64,000 nucleotides of DNA from Candidatus Enterococcus murrayae (GCF_017315985.1 NZ_JAFLVR010000009.1:1-64000), one strand, 5' to 3'; positions 1 to 8,453 are shown, numbered from the stretch's first letter. The notes: a model not told the origin generated them from the letters alone. Numbers and translations: made by a program.

Positions 1-751
1 CAGATCAGACAGTACAAGCATTAGTAACAGCGAAAGTACAAGCTTATCAGCTAGTTATAGTGGAAGTACCTCAGCAAGTACGAGCGAAAGCACAAGCTTA
101 AGTACTTCAGTAAGTGATTCAAACTCAATCAGTACAAGCATAAGCTTGAGTGATAGTACAAGTGCCAGCACGTCAATTAGTGATTCCAGATCAGACAGTA
201 CAAGCTTGAGCAACAGTGAAAGTACAAGTCTAAGTACTTCTATAAGTTTGAGTGAAAAAGAAGAATCGCAAAGTTACAGTGGAAGTACGTCACTAAGTAA
301 CAGTGAAAGTACAAGTACAAGCACATCGATCAGTGATTCTAGGTCTGAAAGCACCAGCACCAGCAACAGTGCCAGTACAAGTGAATCGGCAAGTTATAGT
401 GGAAGTACTTCAGCAAGTACAAGTATTAGCAACAGTACTTCAGCAAGTACAAGTATTAGCAACAGTACTTCAATTAGTACAACTACTCCAATTTCCAATA
501 GCACATCTACAAGCAATAAAGGTCTGCCTTTAGGGACAACTACAAAAGCATCACCTGGCACTTCTAGGGTTGCTTCAACTGGAGGAACAGGAAGCACAAC
601 AATTTCAAGTGGAACCGGATCTTCTGGAAGCGAGCTTCCAAAAACCGGTGAATCTCTTGAATCAAGCTTACAACTTTCATTTGTAGGTTTAGCTAGTGTT
701 CTTGCAGCTCTTGGCTTACTAAAGAAAAAAGATGAACAACAAAAAGATTAG
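1..751 (+). CDS. Serine-rich repeat LPxTG surface protein, C-terminal part (5' end outside window)
   Basis: The reading frame is open from base 2 to the stop at 749-751, so the window holds only the C-terminal part of a longer gene; the TTG at 146 is not the real start. About 170 residues are almost entirely Ser-Thr-x-Ser repeats, interrupted by SYSGSTS and SDSRS(D/E)STS units, followed by a Ser/Thr/Gly-rich wall-spanning stretch. The end carries the sortase signal LPKTG, a hydrophobic segment and a positive tail KKKDEQQKD. Such proteins are covalently anchored to peptidoglycan by sortase A, usually heavily O-glycosylated, and act as adhesins. The binding domain would lie upstream of the window. 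A 30-bp DNA unit is exactly duplicated inside the repeats. No SecA2/accessory glycosylation genes are visible here. Confidence 0.9.
   Translation, partial: RSDSTSISNSESTSLSASYSGSTSASTSESTSLSTSVSDSNSISTSISLSDSTSASTSISDSRSDSTSLSNSESTSLSTSISLSEKEESQSYSGSTSLSNSESTSTSTSISDSRSESTSTSNSASTSESASYSGSTSASTSISNSTSASTSISNSTSISTTTPISNSTSTSNKGLPLGTTTKASPGTSRVASTGGTGSTTISSGTGSSGSELPKTGESLESSLQLSFVGLASVLAALGLLKKKDEQQKD
407..466 (+). repeat. Exact 30-bp tandem duplication in the serine repeat
   Basis: The unit beginning ACTTCAGCAAGTAC occurs at 407-436 and again without change at 437-466. It encodes the decapeptide TSASTSISNS twice. Being identical at DNA level, it looks like a recent slippage or recombination event, and the length of this region is likely to vary between strains. 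Confidence 0.9.
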
Positions 752-772
752 TATTTAGACAAAGATGGGTAT

Positions 773-800
773 AGAGTTCAACATAAAAGAGTTGAACTCT
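773..800. terminator. 10-bp hairpin after the LPxTG gene
   Basis: AGAGTTCAAC (773-782) and GTTGAACTCT (791-800) form a perfect stem with an 8-base loop, 22 bases after the stop. No T-run follows, so it may be an mRNA-stabilising stem, with the hairpin at 873-914 acting as the terminator proper. Confidence 0.5.
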
Positions 801-872
801 AGGACCTGATGATTATTCGTTGTCTTTCATTTTTAGAACTTTAGTCAATAGGAACGCTGAAGGCGTATGAAA

Positions 873-914
873 ACATCTAAAGTGGAAGAATTCTTTCTAC
901 TTTAGATGTTTTTC
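873..914 (+). terminator. Rho-independent terminator
   Basis: An 11-bp stem ACATCTAAAGT (873-883) / ACTTTAGATGT (899-909) is followed by a T-tract. It separates the LPxTG gene from the next gene. Confidence 0.8.
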
Positions 915-1041
915 ATTTAAGAGATTGAAAAGGGCTTTTTGGATTCCGCTCAGCTTTTTTTCATCATACACATGATTGATCCTTGGTTCTTCTATATAAA
1001 ATAAGCGTTTGAGTAACCTTTAGATTTAAGGAGTGAGAAAA

Positions 1042-2730
1042 ATGAAGTTTAAAAAAGATAGTTTCTTATGGGTCATAGTTGTAATAATGATTTTTGGAAT
1101 GTTTAATATTCCTGTTATCGCAAATACTACTGAAAGCGAACGAAACGAATCGACAGCAAGTACAAACAATAGCACAGATAGTACCATCAGTTCGACAAGT
1201 ATCATTAAGACGGAAGAATCTGAGATTGGTTCTTCTCAAAAAGAACAAGAAGAGATAGAAGATACTACTTTGAATAGTGAAGAAGCACCGACAAAAGAAG
1301 ATGACCAGAAAAAGAAAAAAGAATCAGATATGATGGCTGAAGTCTGGAATGAATATTTCTGGTGGGATACGATTAATAATAGAAGATTTTCTTACAATGA
1401 TGATATTCCATTTTGGGGTGGGGGTAATTCTAAGATAAATACGACTCAAGGATATATTGAATTAGGCGAACCATACATGTTTGAGGTAGGTTGGAAATTT
1501 GTAAATATCACTTTTAGAGGAGAAGTTTATTCCCCTGGAGATAGAATTTATGATGATATTTTCAAAGGCCCTTTAGATTTTCAGGAAATGGAAAAACATC
1601 TTCGCTATAATTATGAGCCTCAACTATACAATGTGAAAATATCCTATCGAGGTTTACCTGATGAAATAAAGGAGACATTACCTAAAACTGATCCAAATCC
1701 GATTTTAAACGGAACGATGTATACGATACCTGATCCACCAAAAGTAGAAGGTTATATTGCTGAAGAATTCGCTTTAGTATGGACAGCACCATATTTTACT
1801 CCACGAATGATTGGTTCTGAAATATATATTTCCGGTGGAACATTTTCTGATGGTATTAGTTATGGGTATAGATCGGTAGAGGAAATGATAGCGCAGCCAG
1901 TTATTAGTCGTTATATAGATATTGAAGGGAATGCGATTGATGAAGAGAGTTCGATGATTGGCGAAATTGACGAAGAATATGCAACGAGTGCAAAAACAAT
2001 TCCTGGCTATACTTTAGTAAAAATTGAAGGCACTATCAATGGGAAATTTACTTCCAAGCAGCAAGAAGTGAACTATATTTATATAAAGGACGATTCGAGT
2101 AATTTTGTCGGATCTTATGTAGACTATGCTGAAAATACGGTTACTAGTATAACAGATATTGAACGACAGTTAAAAATAGTCAAGAATGTGAATTTAAGTT
2201 TGGTGAATTACAATGATAATAAATTGAATGTGAATGTCGTAGGAACTACACAACAATTTCATTTATTAGGAACAATCCAAACAGCTACAAAACGTGTTCA
2301 AACGAAGAATGGCCGGATTTATTACGTGCTGTGGTTAGACGGGAAACAATATATGCTACATTCAGATGCTTTTCAGGCTTTGCCAACTTCTTCTGACTTT
2401 GAACAAGAAAGTGATTTGGACAAATATGCAAGTGTCAGTTTGGATTTTTTAGGAAACTATCTAGATAAGATAAATAGTGTCAACTATAAAATTTCTTTGG
2501 TTAACAATTATAATGTCTATGATTTGCTAAAAACAGATGGAGATGCAGCTATCCCACCTTATACAGGAACCGTTTCTTCTATGAACCTGAAGGACAATGT
2601 GTTCACTGTGACTCAGGAATTCGTTTCCTCGTATGGGATCAAATACTATAAAATCATGGTTGAGGGATATAGCTATTTTGTTAATGCGGCCGCCTTTGTT
2701 GTTGAGTCGATCAAAGACTTTTTTTGGTAG
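1042..2730 (+). CDS. Secreted MucBP-domain protein with C-terminal GW/SH3-like modules
   Basis: The start is ATG 1042, with AAGGAG ending 8 bases upstream; the GTG at 1033 lies inside that ribosome binding site. Residues 1-28 form a signal peptide with a hydrophobic core ending near PVIAN. A Ser/Thr/Glu-rich linker (about 30-95) is followed by a globular part, then a MucBP-type repeat (about 285-345, RYIDIEGN to VNYIYIKD). The last 180 residues contain two similar modules beginning near GTIQTATKRV and GTVSSMNLKD that resemble GW/SH3-like cell-wall modules. There is no LPxTG signal, so attachment would be non-covalent, for example through the GW modules to teichoic acids. It is probably an extracellular mucus- or wall-associated protein. 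The middle third is unassigned. Confidence 0.7.
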   Translation: MKFKKDSFLWVIVVIMIFGMFNIPVIANTTESERNESTASTNNSTDSTISSTSIIKTEESEIGSSQKEQEEIEDTTLNSEEAPTKEDDQKKKKESDMMAEVWNEYFWWDTINNRRFSYNDDIPFWGGGNSKINTTQGYIELGEPYMFEVGWKFVNITFRGEVYSPGDRIYDDIFKGPLDFQEMEKHLRYNYEPQLYNVKISYRGLPDEIKETLPKTDPNPILNGTMYTIPDPPKVEGYIAEEFALVWTAPYFTPRMIGSEIYISGGTFSDGISYGYRSVEEMIAQPVISRYIDIEGNAIDEESSMIGEIDEEYATSAKTIPGYTLVKIEGTINGKFTSKQQEVNYIYIKDDSSNFVGSYVDYAENTVTSITDIERQLKIVKNVNLSLVNYNDNKLNVNVVGTTQQFHLLGTIQTATKRVQTKNGRIYYVLWLDGKQYMLHSDAFQALPTSSDFEQESDLDKYASVSLDFLGNYLDKINSVNYKISLVNNYNVYDLLKTDGDAAIPPYTGTVSSMNLKDNVFTVTQEFVSSYGIKYYKIMVEGYSYFVNAAAFVVESIKDFFW

Positions 2731-2797
2731 ATAAAGCTGCTTAAGTGTTAAATGAATACATTACTTAAAAAATGACACAAGAATATCGTTAGAAGAA

Positions 2798-2839
2798 CAG
2801 GAACCGTTTCAAAAACTTGAAATTTTGTAACGGTTCCTG
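2798..2839 (+). terminator. Long hairpin downstream of the MucBP gene
   Basis: CAGGAACCGTT (2798-2808) pairs with AACGGTTCCTG (2829-2839), with a further CAAAA/TTTTG pairing inside. No T-run follows, so the termination role is inferred from position and stability. Confidence 0.5.
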
Positions 2840-2876
2840 AGTTCATCTATGCATCTTTTCAGACAGAATTTTGCTA

Positions 2877-3047
2877 TCAATCTTTCGTATACCCAAGATT
2901 GGGAGTGAGCAAGCCCATCATCAATCGATTCAACCATAAATAAATATCACGGTGAAAAACTGTTGGACGTCCTTGTCGTTGTAAATGAATGAGGAAATAC
3001 TTAGATTGAAGAGTATTCCTAAATTCTATGAAAAACTGCCATTTCCA
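2877..3047 (-). pseudogene. Possible remnant of a minus-strand gene
   Basis: The minus strand is open for 56 codons between a stop at 3048-3050 and TGA at 2877-2879. The composition looks protein-like (for example FLIHLQRQGRPTVFHRDIYL). There is no ribosome binding site and no start before an internal ATG-ATG, so it looks like the 3' end of a decayed gene. I do not recognise the family. Confidence 0.25.
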
Positions 3048-3344
3048 TTACTATTTGTATCCTCCCGAAATGGTAAAACAAATTAAAAATTATAGTAATA
3101 CTTGTTTTTATTGTTTCACTACTCTCTTGTAATTATTCCGGGAGAAATTAATCGATGAACATGGTATTTTGATCGGAGGGTTCAACTTGGATAGGGCAGG
3201 GTTCAATTAAAAAACATCAATCAGATTATGTTAATACCTCAATGTTGATTTTTTTTAAGGTGAAACTACTAGAAGGAATGGGAAATTAGCGAGGTGCTCA
3301 TTTGAAATAATAATTTCAATACATAGGACATCCATCTTTTAAAT

Positions 3345-3397
3345 AAAGAATCTATCTCACAAATTATTATTGAGACAGATTCTTTAGCATTTTTTTG
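3345..3397 (+). terminator. Rho-independent terminator without an obvious gene
   Basis: AAAGAATCT with ATCTCA (3345-3359) pairs with TGAGACAGATTCTTT (3371-3385) with one mismatch, followed by a seven-T run. Nothing intact on the plus strand precedes it within 600 bases. Confidence 0.7.
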
Positions 3398-3429
3398 ATT
3401 CAATCGGGTGATAATCACAGGAGTATTGC

Positions 3430-3481
3430 AAAAATAAAACTCCTCGAGAAATTAGACTTTTGAATGAATTTCTCAAGGAGC
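3430..3481 (-). terminator. Terminator of the minus-strand serine-rich adhesin
   Basis: Read on the minus strand, CTCCTTGAGAAATT (3481-3468) pairs with AATTTCTCGAGGAG (3453-3440) through one G-U pair, followed by TTTTATTTTT. It lies about 50 bases after the adhesin stop codon. Confidence 0.85.
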
Positions 3482-3530
3482 TCTATTTTCGAGATAGTTT
3501 CAATTTTAATAATTTTGCTTATGTTTTAGT

Positions 3531-4481
3531 TTATAAACTTTTTTTCTTCTCTAAATGATGTAAAAAGGCTCCGGCAGAGAATACTGTTGCTAGTCCTAGT
3601 AGTGATAGTTGACCACTCAATTGATTGGAGGTCCCGGTTTTAGGTAGCTCTTTTCCTGTGGCGCTTGCCGCTTTCGTATTTGAGTTGGTTGAGTTTGATC
3701 TTCCACTAGTGGCAGTTCTATTTGCACCTGAAGTTGCTGTGTTCGTTCCGCCAGTTCTATTTGTTGAAGAATCTTTCTTATTCGCTGCTGCTAATGATTT
3801 GTTTTCGCTAGTAGAGTTTGAAGTGCTCCCGCTAGCGCTGTCTGAAGTTGAGCTAGAGGTACTTTCACTCCAATATTCACTCAAAATTTCAGAGTTACGA
3901 GTGCTAGAACTTTCGCTATTTACAGCGGATGTTTTTTCAGAAGTACTGTCGCTAAATGAAGTCGAGGTGCTCTCTGATGTACTTTCGCTCCAATAATCAC
4001 TTAAAATTTCCGAATTCACTGTACTTGTGCTTTCGCTTACAGAAGTGGATGAACTCAGACTCGAACTAGTAGAATCACTAGTGGATTCTGTTGTTGATGT
4101 ACTTGTCGATTCAGTCGTGGAGCCACTTGTAGAATTTGTAGTTGAAGTGCTAGCTGATTCAGTCAAAGAAGCACTAGTAGACTCAGTTGTGGAACCACTT
4201 GTAGATGTACTGGAAGGTGCTACCATTGAGTTACTTGTCGATGCAACTGGAATGGTGGCAGTATTGTTATTTGCCAATACTTTTCCAGTATCAATTTCTA
4301 CTCCTGTATTGGCTTGTGAAGTAGTTTCGGCAGCTTGAGCACTCGCTGATGTTGTGCCCACTCCAATGACACCTCCTACCGCCGTTAGAGTTGCATACAT
4401 CCAATTTTTTCCATTTCTATTTGTTCGTTTTTGTTCTTTCTTTAGTTGTTTACGTATTTCTTTTCGTCCCATACTTTTCAA
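3531..4481 (-). CDS. Serine-rich LPxTG adhesin with KxYKxGKxW-like signal peptide
   Basis: 316 residues. The long basic N-terminus with NRNGKNWMYA resembles the KxYKxGKxW signal peptide used by serine-rich proteins of lactic acid bacteria, with cleavage probably after SAQA. About residues 90-235 are Ser/Thr repeats with two copies of NSEILS(D/E)YWSESTS, which break the monotony with aromatic residues. ELPKTG, a hydrophobic segment and LEKKKSL form the sortase signal. The TTG start at 4481 has GGGAG five bases upstream; an in-frame ATG at 4472 would be 14 bases from it. The protein is short for its class and lacks a recognisable ligand-binding domain, so it may be a wall stalk. It is transcribed away from glf and ends at its own terminator. 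Confidence 0.85.
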   Translation of the reverse strand: MKSMGRKEIRKQLKKEQKRTNRNGKNWMYATLTAVGGVIGVGTTSASAQAAETTSQANTGVEIDTGKVLANNNTATIPVASTSNSMVAPSSTSTSGSTTESTSASLTESASTSTTNSTSGSTTESTSTSTTESTSDSTSSSLSSSTSVSESTSTVNSEILSDYWSESTSESTSTSFSDSTSEKTSAVNSESSSTRNSEILSEYWSESTSSSTSDSASGSTSNSTSENKSLAAANKKDSSTNRTGGTNTATSGANRTATSGRSNSTNSNTKAASATGKELPKTGTSNQLSGQLSLLGLATVFSAGAFLHHLEKKKSL

Positions 4482-4690
4482 TAATTCTCCCTTCGAAAAT
4501 AATCTAAAAAATGATTTTGACGTGTTGGATTAAGTATCTCATAGTTCATTTCATTGGATTTATAACGTCTCAATATTGGGAAAAAAATATTTTGATACAT
4601 GAAATAGCTTATTATGAAATATGGAGATTTTTTTAGTTTAGTGTAAGTCAGATAATAGTGGCACGATACTATGTAAGGGAGAAAACGCAA

Positions 4691-5800
4691 ATGACAACCT
4701 ATTTAATCGTAGGCAGTGGCTTATTTGGTTCGGTTTTCGCTGATCAAATGGCTAAGAACGGTCATAGGGTAACTGTTCTTGAAAAACGAAATCATATCGC
4801 GGGAAATATCTACACAGAAGAAGTCAATGGTATTCAGGTGCATAAATATGGCGCCCATATTTTTCATACATCAAATAAAAAAATTTGGGATTATATAAAC
4901 CAATTTGCAACTTTCAATCGATTTACAAATACTCCTATGGCCTTTAGTAAAGGGAGGCTATACAATCTACCCTTTAATATGCACACTTTCCATTCTTTAT
5001 GGGGTGTAAAAACGCCCGAAGAAGCGAAAGCAAAAATTGCTGAACAAACCAAGGACTATGAGGAGCGTAATCCGAATAATTTAGAGGAACAGGCCCTTTC
5101 ACTTGTTGGGAAAGATATTTATGAGGCCTTAATAAAAGAATATACGGAGAAACAATGGGGAAAGCCTTGTACGGAGCTTCCCGCTTTTATCATCAAAAGG
5201 TTACCGATTCGGTTTACCTTCGATAACAATTATTTTAACGATCTCTATCAGGGAATTCCTATTGGGGGATACACGCAAATCGTTGAGAAGATGTTGGCTC
5301 ATCCCAATATTGAAATAGAGCTCATGACCGATTTTTTGGGCAATAAAAAGGAATGGTTGGAAAAATTTGATCGAGTGGTTTACACGGGGATGATTGATGA
5401 GTTTTACGACTATTGCTTTGGTGAGCTGGAATATCGTTCGCTAGACTTTGTACATGAACAGTTGCCGTATGGAAACTATCAAGGAAATGCTGTAGTCAAT
5501 TATATCGATAAAGACATTCCCTATACGCGAATTATTGAGCATAAGCATTTTGAATCTGGCAATCAACCACAAACAATAATTACGAAGGAATACCCAAAAG
5601 AGTGGCAAAAAGGGGAGGAGCCTTTTTATCCTGTGAATGACCAGAAAAATCAAAAAATCTATGATAAATACATGTCACTAGCTAAAAATGAGCCTCAAGT
5701 AGTTTTTGGTGGTCGCTTGGGAATGTATCGTTATTTCGATATGCACCAGGTGATTGAAGAAGCGTTGAATTTGTCTAGTAAGATGCTGAGTTCAACGTAG
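4691..5800 (+). CDS. glf: UDP-galactopyranose mutase
   Basis: 369 residues from ATG 4691, preceded by AAGGGAG; the upstream in-frame ATG at 4658 would add 11 residues and lacks a ribosome binding site. The FAD-binding GSGLFGSVFA is at residues 8-17, with HKYGAHIFHT near 55-65 and the FGGRLGMYRYFDMHQ segment near the C-terminus, all typical of bacterial UGM. The enzyme interconverts UDP-galactopyranose and UDP-galactofuranose with reduced FAD and supplies Galf for surface polysaccharides. Normally it sits among glycosyltransferases; here it stands alone between surface-protein genes and a non-coding region. Confidence 0.95.
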   Translation: MTTYLIVGSGLFGSVFADQMAKNGHRVTVLEKRNHIAGNIYTEEVNGIQVHKYGAHIFHTSNKKIWDYINQFATFNRFTNTPMAFSKGRLYNLPFNMHTFHSLWGVKTPEEAKAKIAEQTKDYEERNPNNLEEQALSLVGKDIYEALIKEYTEKQWGKPCTELPAFIIKRLPIRFTFDNNYFNDLYQGIPIGGYTQIVEKMLAHPNIEIELMTDFLGNKKEWLEKFDRVVYTGMIDEFYDYCFGELEYRSLDFVHEQLPYGNYQGNAVVNYIDKDIPYTRIIEHKHFESGNQPQTIITKEYPKEWQKGEEPFYPVNDQKNQKIYDKYMSLAKNEPQVVFGGRLGMYRYFDMHQVIEEALNLSSKMLSST

Positions 5801-6286
5801 TTACCACTATCAAATGAGCGTTCTCTGTGTCACCTATTTTCGTCAATGCGTTCCTAAAGATAGCTAAAAAAAACTAAGAACGGACATCGAGCTGTTCTTA
5901 GCTAAAAATAGTAGTGATAAATTCTGAAAACATTTCGAATGGGACGTAGGCAAATGAAAGGACCCTTTAAGTAACGCCAGCGATCTTATCTAAAATTAAC
6001 TGAAAAAAGCATCGAGTATGGTGTTTCCTCCTTTACGAAATTATGCCAAAAGAAAGGGAATTAACAATACTGGCAGTCATTTTTATCAAAGAATGACGTT
6101 CGTTCAAGTTGATGTGTACAAGTAGAGTACTGGCTCCAAGCAGCAGATAGAATGATTTTCAATTGGTTGAGTATCGGTGACGATTTCAGTTTAATCACTG
6201 GCATCCAGGCCAAAACCAAGCTTTTTTTTGCTGAAAGCCTTTTTCAATTGCTTTATAATAGGGGATAGAAAGAAGGGGGAAAGGTC
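5801..6286. other. 486-base intergenic stretch, possibly decayed
   Basis: Apart from the minus-strand terminator at 5874-5901, the minus strand contains an open run of about 60 codons ending in TAA near 6068, with no start or ribosome binding site. I cannot assign it. The combination of a terminator and an open fragment suggests a degraded minus-strand gene. Confidence 0.35.
5874..5901 (-). terminator. Minus-strand-type terminator with no intact gene
   Basis: CTAAGAAC (5874-5881) and GTTCTTAG (5894-5901) form an 8-bp stem. The T-run (seven or more) follows on the minus strand, so it would terminate transcripts coming from 5902-6286, where no intact gene is present. Confidence 0.6.
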
Positions 6287-6751
6287 ATGCAAACAGCGTT
6301 GTTGGTAGTGGATATACAAACTGGAACGTTAGCGCCGCTAATCGGTAAGGAAGCCTTTTTAAAGCATGTGAATGAATTGATTGATCATTTTCATAAAGAA
6401 AACCTGCCAGTGGTTTTTATTAAGAAGGTCGGATATGGAGAGCTTTCAAAGAGTCTGCATCGCGAGGCGAATGATCCGGTAGTCACAAAGGTTCAGATGA
6501 ATTCCTTCAAAGCTCCAGAATTTCAGTCAGTGGTGACCGAGCATTCGTTAGGAAATTTTGTAGTAGTTGGATTAATGAGCAATGCCTGTGTTCAAAGCAC
6601 CTGCAAAGGGGCCTTGGCTGAGAATTTTCCGGTAACGTTGATCGAAGATGCCCATGATTCGCTAATCAAGCCGATGCGAAATAGTTGGAATAAGAAACTA
6701 AAAGCGCTGGGTGTCACCACCATGACGACCAAAGAATATCTAGAAAAATAA
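6287..6751 (+). CDS. Isochorismatase-like cysteine hydrolase
   Basis: 154 residues, the usual size for single-domain members. The family triad is visible as D9 (LVVDIQTG), K68 (VVTKVQMNSF) and C101 (GLMSNACVQSTC). Members hydrolyse amides or isochorismate (nicotinamidase, ureidoacrylate and related hydrolases); the substrate here is not evident. AAGAAGGGGG lies just upstream of ATG 6287. The next gene starts 10 bases after the stop, so the two are co-transcribed. Confidence 0.8.
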   Translation: MQTALLVVDIQTGTLAPLIGKEAFLKHVNELIDHFHKENLPVVFIKKVGYGELSKSLHREANDPVVTKVQMNSFKAPEFQSVVTEHSLGNFVVVGLMSNACVQSTCKGALAENFPVTLIEDAHDSLIKPMRNSWNKKLKALGVTTMTTKEYLEK

Positions 6752-6761
6752 AAGGGAGCGA

Positions 6762-7367
6762 ATGATTGTGCGCATTTTAATTGTTGGCGGTAAAGGAACG
6801 ATTGGTCAAGCGATCGTTGAGAAGTTGAAGGATGCTCACGAGCTGATTTTAGCAGGCAGGACGAGCGGTGATGTACAGGTAGATCTGACCTCGACGGACA
6901 GCATCGAAACGATGTTCAAAAAGGTCGGACATGTCGATGCGATTGTCAATGCATCGGGAGCCGCAAAATTTCAATTAGTAGAAGAAATGACACCAGAGGA
7001 CAATATGGTGGCGGTACAAAGCAAGCTGCTGGGACAGATCAATTTGGCCTTGATCGGCCAAAAGTATTTGCGGCGTGATGGCAGTATCACATTGACTACA
7101 GGGATCATGAAAGACGATCCCATTCCTGGAGGTGCCTCTGCGGCGATGGCAAACGGCGGTGTTTCAGCCTTTGTAAAGTCGGCCGCTATTGATTTTACTC
7201 AGGGCATTCGCATCAACTGTGTCAGTCCGAATGTTTTGGTGGAATCCTATGATAAGTACCAGGATTCCTTTAAGGGCTTTGTCCCCGTGCCGGCAGAGCG
7301 TGTCGCAATGGCCTATGTAAAAAGTGTCGAAGGAAAACAAACAGGACAGGAATATCAAGTTTATTAA
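6762..7367 (+). CDS. Short-chain dehydrogenase-like protein without the Tyr-Lys pair
   Basis: 201 residues. The Rossmann motif GGKGTIG is at 9-15 and NASGAA near 65 corresponds to NAAG. The region that should hold YxxxK reads SAAMANGGVSAFVK, so both the catalytic Tyr and Lys appear replaced. This matches a compact SDR subgroup of about 200 residues that I recall sharing this feature (the PRK07578 type). It probably binds NAD(P)H but may not catalyse a classical carbonyl reduction. It is the second gene of a two-gene operon with the cysteine hydrolase and ends at a shared terminator. Confidence 0.75.
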   Translation: MIVRILIVGGKGTIGQAIVEKLKDAHELILAGRTSGDVQVDLTSTDSIETMFKKVGHVDAIVNASGAAKFQLVEEMTPEDNMVAVQSKLLGQINLALIGQKYLRRDGSITLTTGIMKDDPIPGGASAAMANGGVSAFVKSAAIDFTQGIRINCVSPNVLVESYDKYQDSFKGFVPVPAERVAMAYVKSVEGKQTGQEYQVY

Positions 7368-7436
7368 AAAGAAAGCTTTAGGATTTTGATGGCCCCAAAC
7401 AGGGAACGCGATCATTGATCCTGAAGCTTTCTTTTT
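7366..7436. terminator. Bidirectional terminator between convergent genes
   Basis: AAAAAGAAAGCTT with TAGGAT pairs with ATCCTGAAGCTTTCTTTTT across a loop of about 30 bases, with A- and T-tracts on both sides. It serves the SDR gene (plus) and the SorC regulator (minus). Confidence 0.8.
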
Positions 7437-7467
7437 GATTTATTGCAGCTAAATTCGTGATTTCACC

Positions 7468-8388
7468 CTATAAATGCTCAGCGATTTCTTCGTCTATTAC
7501 TAAATCGGTAATGAAGCCCATAGCTAATAGCGTTTGGATACTTTCAGCTTTTTCAACTCCCGTAGCAACGATCATTACACGGGGAATTTTTTTGATAGCT
7601 GCCAATTCAATCCCAAGCAGGCGTTGTGAGAAGCCCTTGGTGAGAGGCGTTCCATCCGCCGTGAAGATCGTACTTCCGATATCTCCGATCGCTTTTTCCT
7701 GTTTAAGCAGCTGCGCCTCTTCGTTAGAAATGTACTTCAATTTTTTATAGGTTGAAGAGCGGATAGGGTCGCTGACGCCAAGAATAGCTAGGTCCACGTT
7801 TTCTCCTTCCTCGATAATTTCTTTGATCAGGCTGGTTTGCATCAGGGTCTCTTTGACATCCAAGCTGTCAGCGATTGCTGGAGCGTAGAAATAGGATACA
7901 TCGCATTGATATTTTTCAGACAACATAAAGGCTAGATGATTAGAGTGGATGCGGACCTCTGAAAGACCGATCCCACCAATGAGAGGAGTGATTTTCAACT
8001 GATCCAGCGTTAATAGGTTAGCCTGCTGGACGTACTCATAAAGGGTAGACCCCCAACCGATCCCTAATTTTTTGATATCTTTAAGAAGCGGTTCAACAAG
8101 GTCGGCACAAAGCTTTCCAGCGGCGGCCTTCAAGTTTTTCTGTGTTTTTGCGACGATTTTAACATTAGCCAATTGGTATTTTTCAATCAATTTTTCCTGT
8201 AGCCTCAATAAACGCAGCTCGTTGTGTTGAATCGTGATTTTTACCACGCCTTTTTCTTTTGCTTCATGAAGCAATGAGGCGACGGTTGGACGAGAAATCC
8301 CCAGTTTTTTTGCGATCTCGCTTTGTGTTGCTTCTTCTTCATAATATAAAAGGGCGGCCTTTACCATTAAATCCTCTCTATCCAGCAT
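7468..8388 (-). CDS. SorC-family transcriptional regulator
   Basis: 306 residues. An N-terminal helix-turn-helix (about 8-45, ATQSEIAKKLGISRPTVASLL) precedes the SorC/CggR-type sugar-phosphate-binding domain (about 55-306), with the characteristic GIGWGSTLYEYV, GGIGLSEVRIHSN and VGD/IGDIGS-like segments. AAGGAG lies upstream of the ATG. It is divergent from the aldolase operon, and the shared intergenic region contains a perfect palindrome right after the aldolase promoter, so it most likely represses that operon and is released by a phosphorylated sugar. Confidence 0.85.
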   Translation of the reverse strand: MLDREDLMVKAALLYYEEEATQSEIAKKLGISRPTVASLLHEAKEKGVVKITIQHNELRLLRLQEKLIEKYQLANVKIVAKTQKNLKAAAGKLCADLVEPLLKDIKKLGIGWGSTLYEYVQQANLLTLDQLKITPLIGGIGLSEVRIHSNHLAFMLSEKYQCDVSYFYAPAIADSLDVKETLMQTSLIKEIIEEGENVDLAILGVSDPIRSSTYKKLKYISNEEAQLLKQEKAIGDIGSTIFTADGTPLTKGFSQRLLGIELAAIKKIPRVMIVATGVEKAESIQTLLAMGFITDLVIDEEIAEHL

Positions 8389-8439
8389 GTTTTTCTCCTT
8401 AATCGCCGATGTAACAAATGTTCTATCGGGAAATTTTTT

Positions 8440-8453
8440 ATATCATATGATAT
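8440..8453. promoter_or_regulatory. 14-bp palindrome in the SorC upstream region
   Basis: ATATCATATGATAT is a perfect palindrome about 50 bases upstream of the SorC start. It could be an autoregulatory site; AT-rich sequence makes chance occurrence possible. Confidence 0.35.

Larger units (their letters stand above)
2731..3530. other. 800-base non-coding stretch with terminators and a possible gene remnant
   Basis: No complete gene is visible. The stretch contains the hairpin at 2798-2839, an open minus-strand segment at 2877-3047, an AT-rich part around 3060-3260, a terminator-like hairpin at 3345-3397 and the minus-strand terminator of the neighbouring adhesin at 3430-3481. A strong terminator at 3345 without a gene before it suggests that coding sequence has been lost here. 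Confidence 0.5.

Noticed and set aside
1-500. Short repeated units resembling a CRISPR array
   Set aside because: The repeats are in-frame Ser-rich codons of a surface protein with no constant repeat/unique spacer structure.
3625-4338. Two plus-strand frames of 123 and 103 codons opposite the serine-rich adhesin
   Set aside because: They are antisense shadows of Ser/Thr codon repeats, with hydrophobic Val/Leu/Glu monotony and no ribosome binding sites.
4478-4690. 70-codon minus-strand frame between the adhesin and glf
   Set aside because: It covers the adhesin's own ribosome binding site and upstream region; composition is that of AT-rich intergenic DNA.
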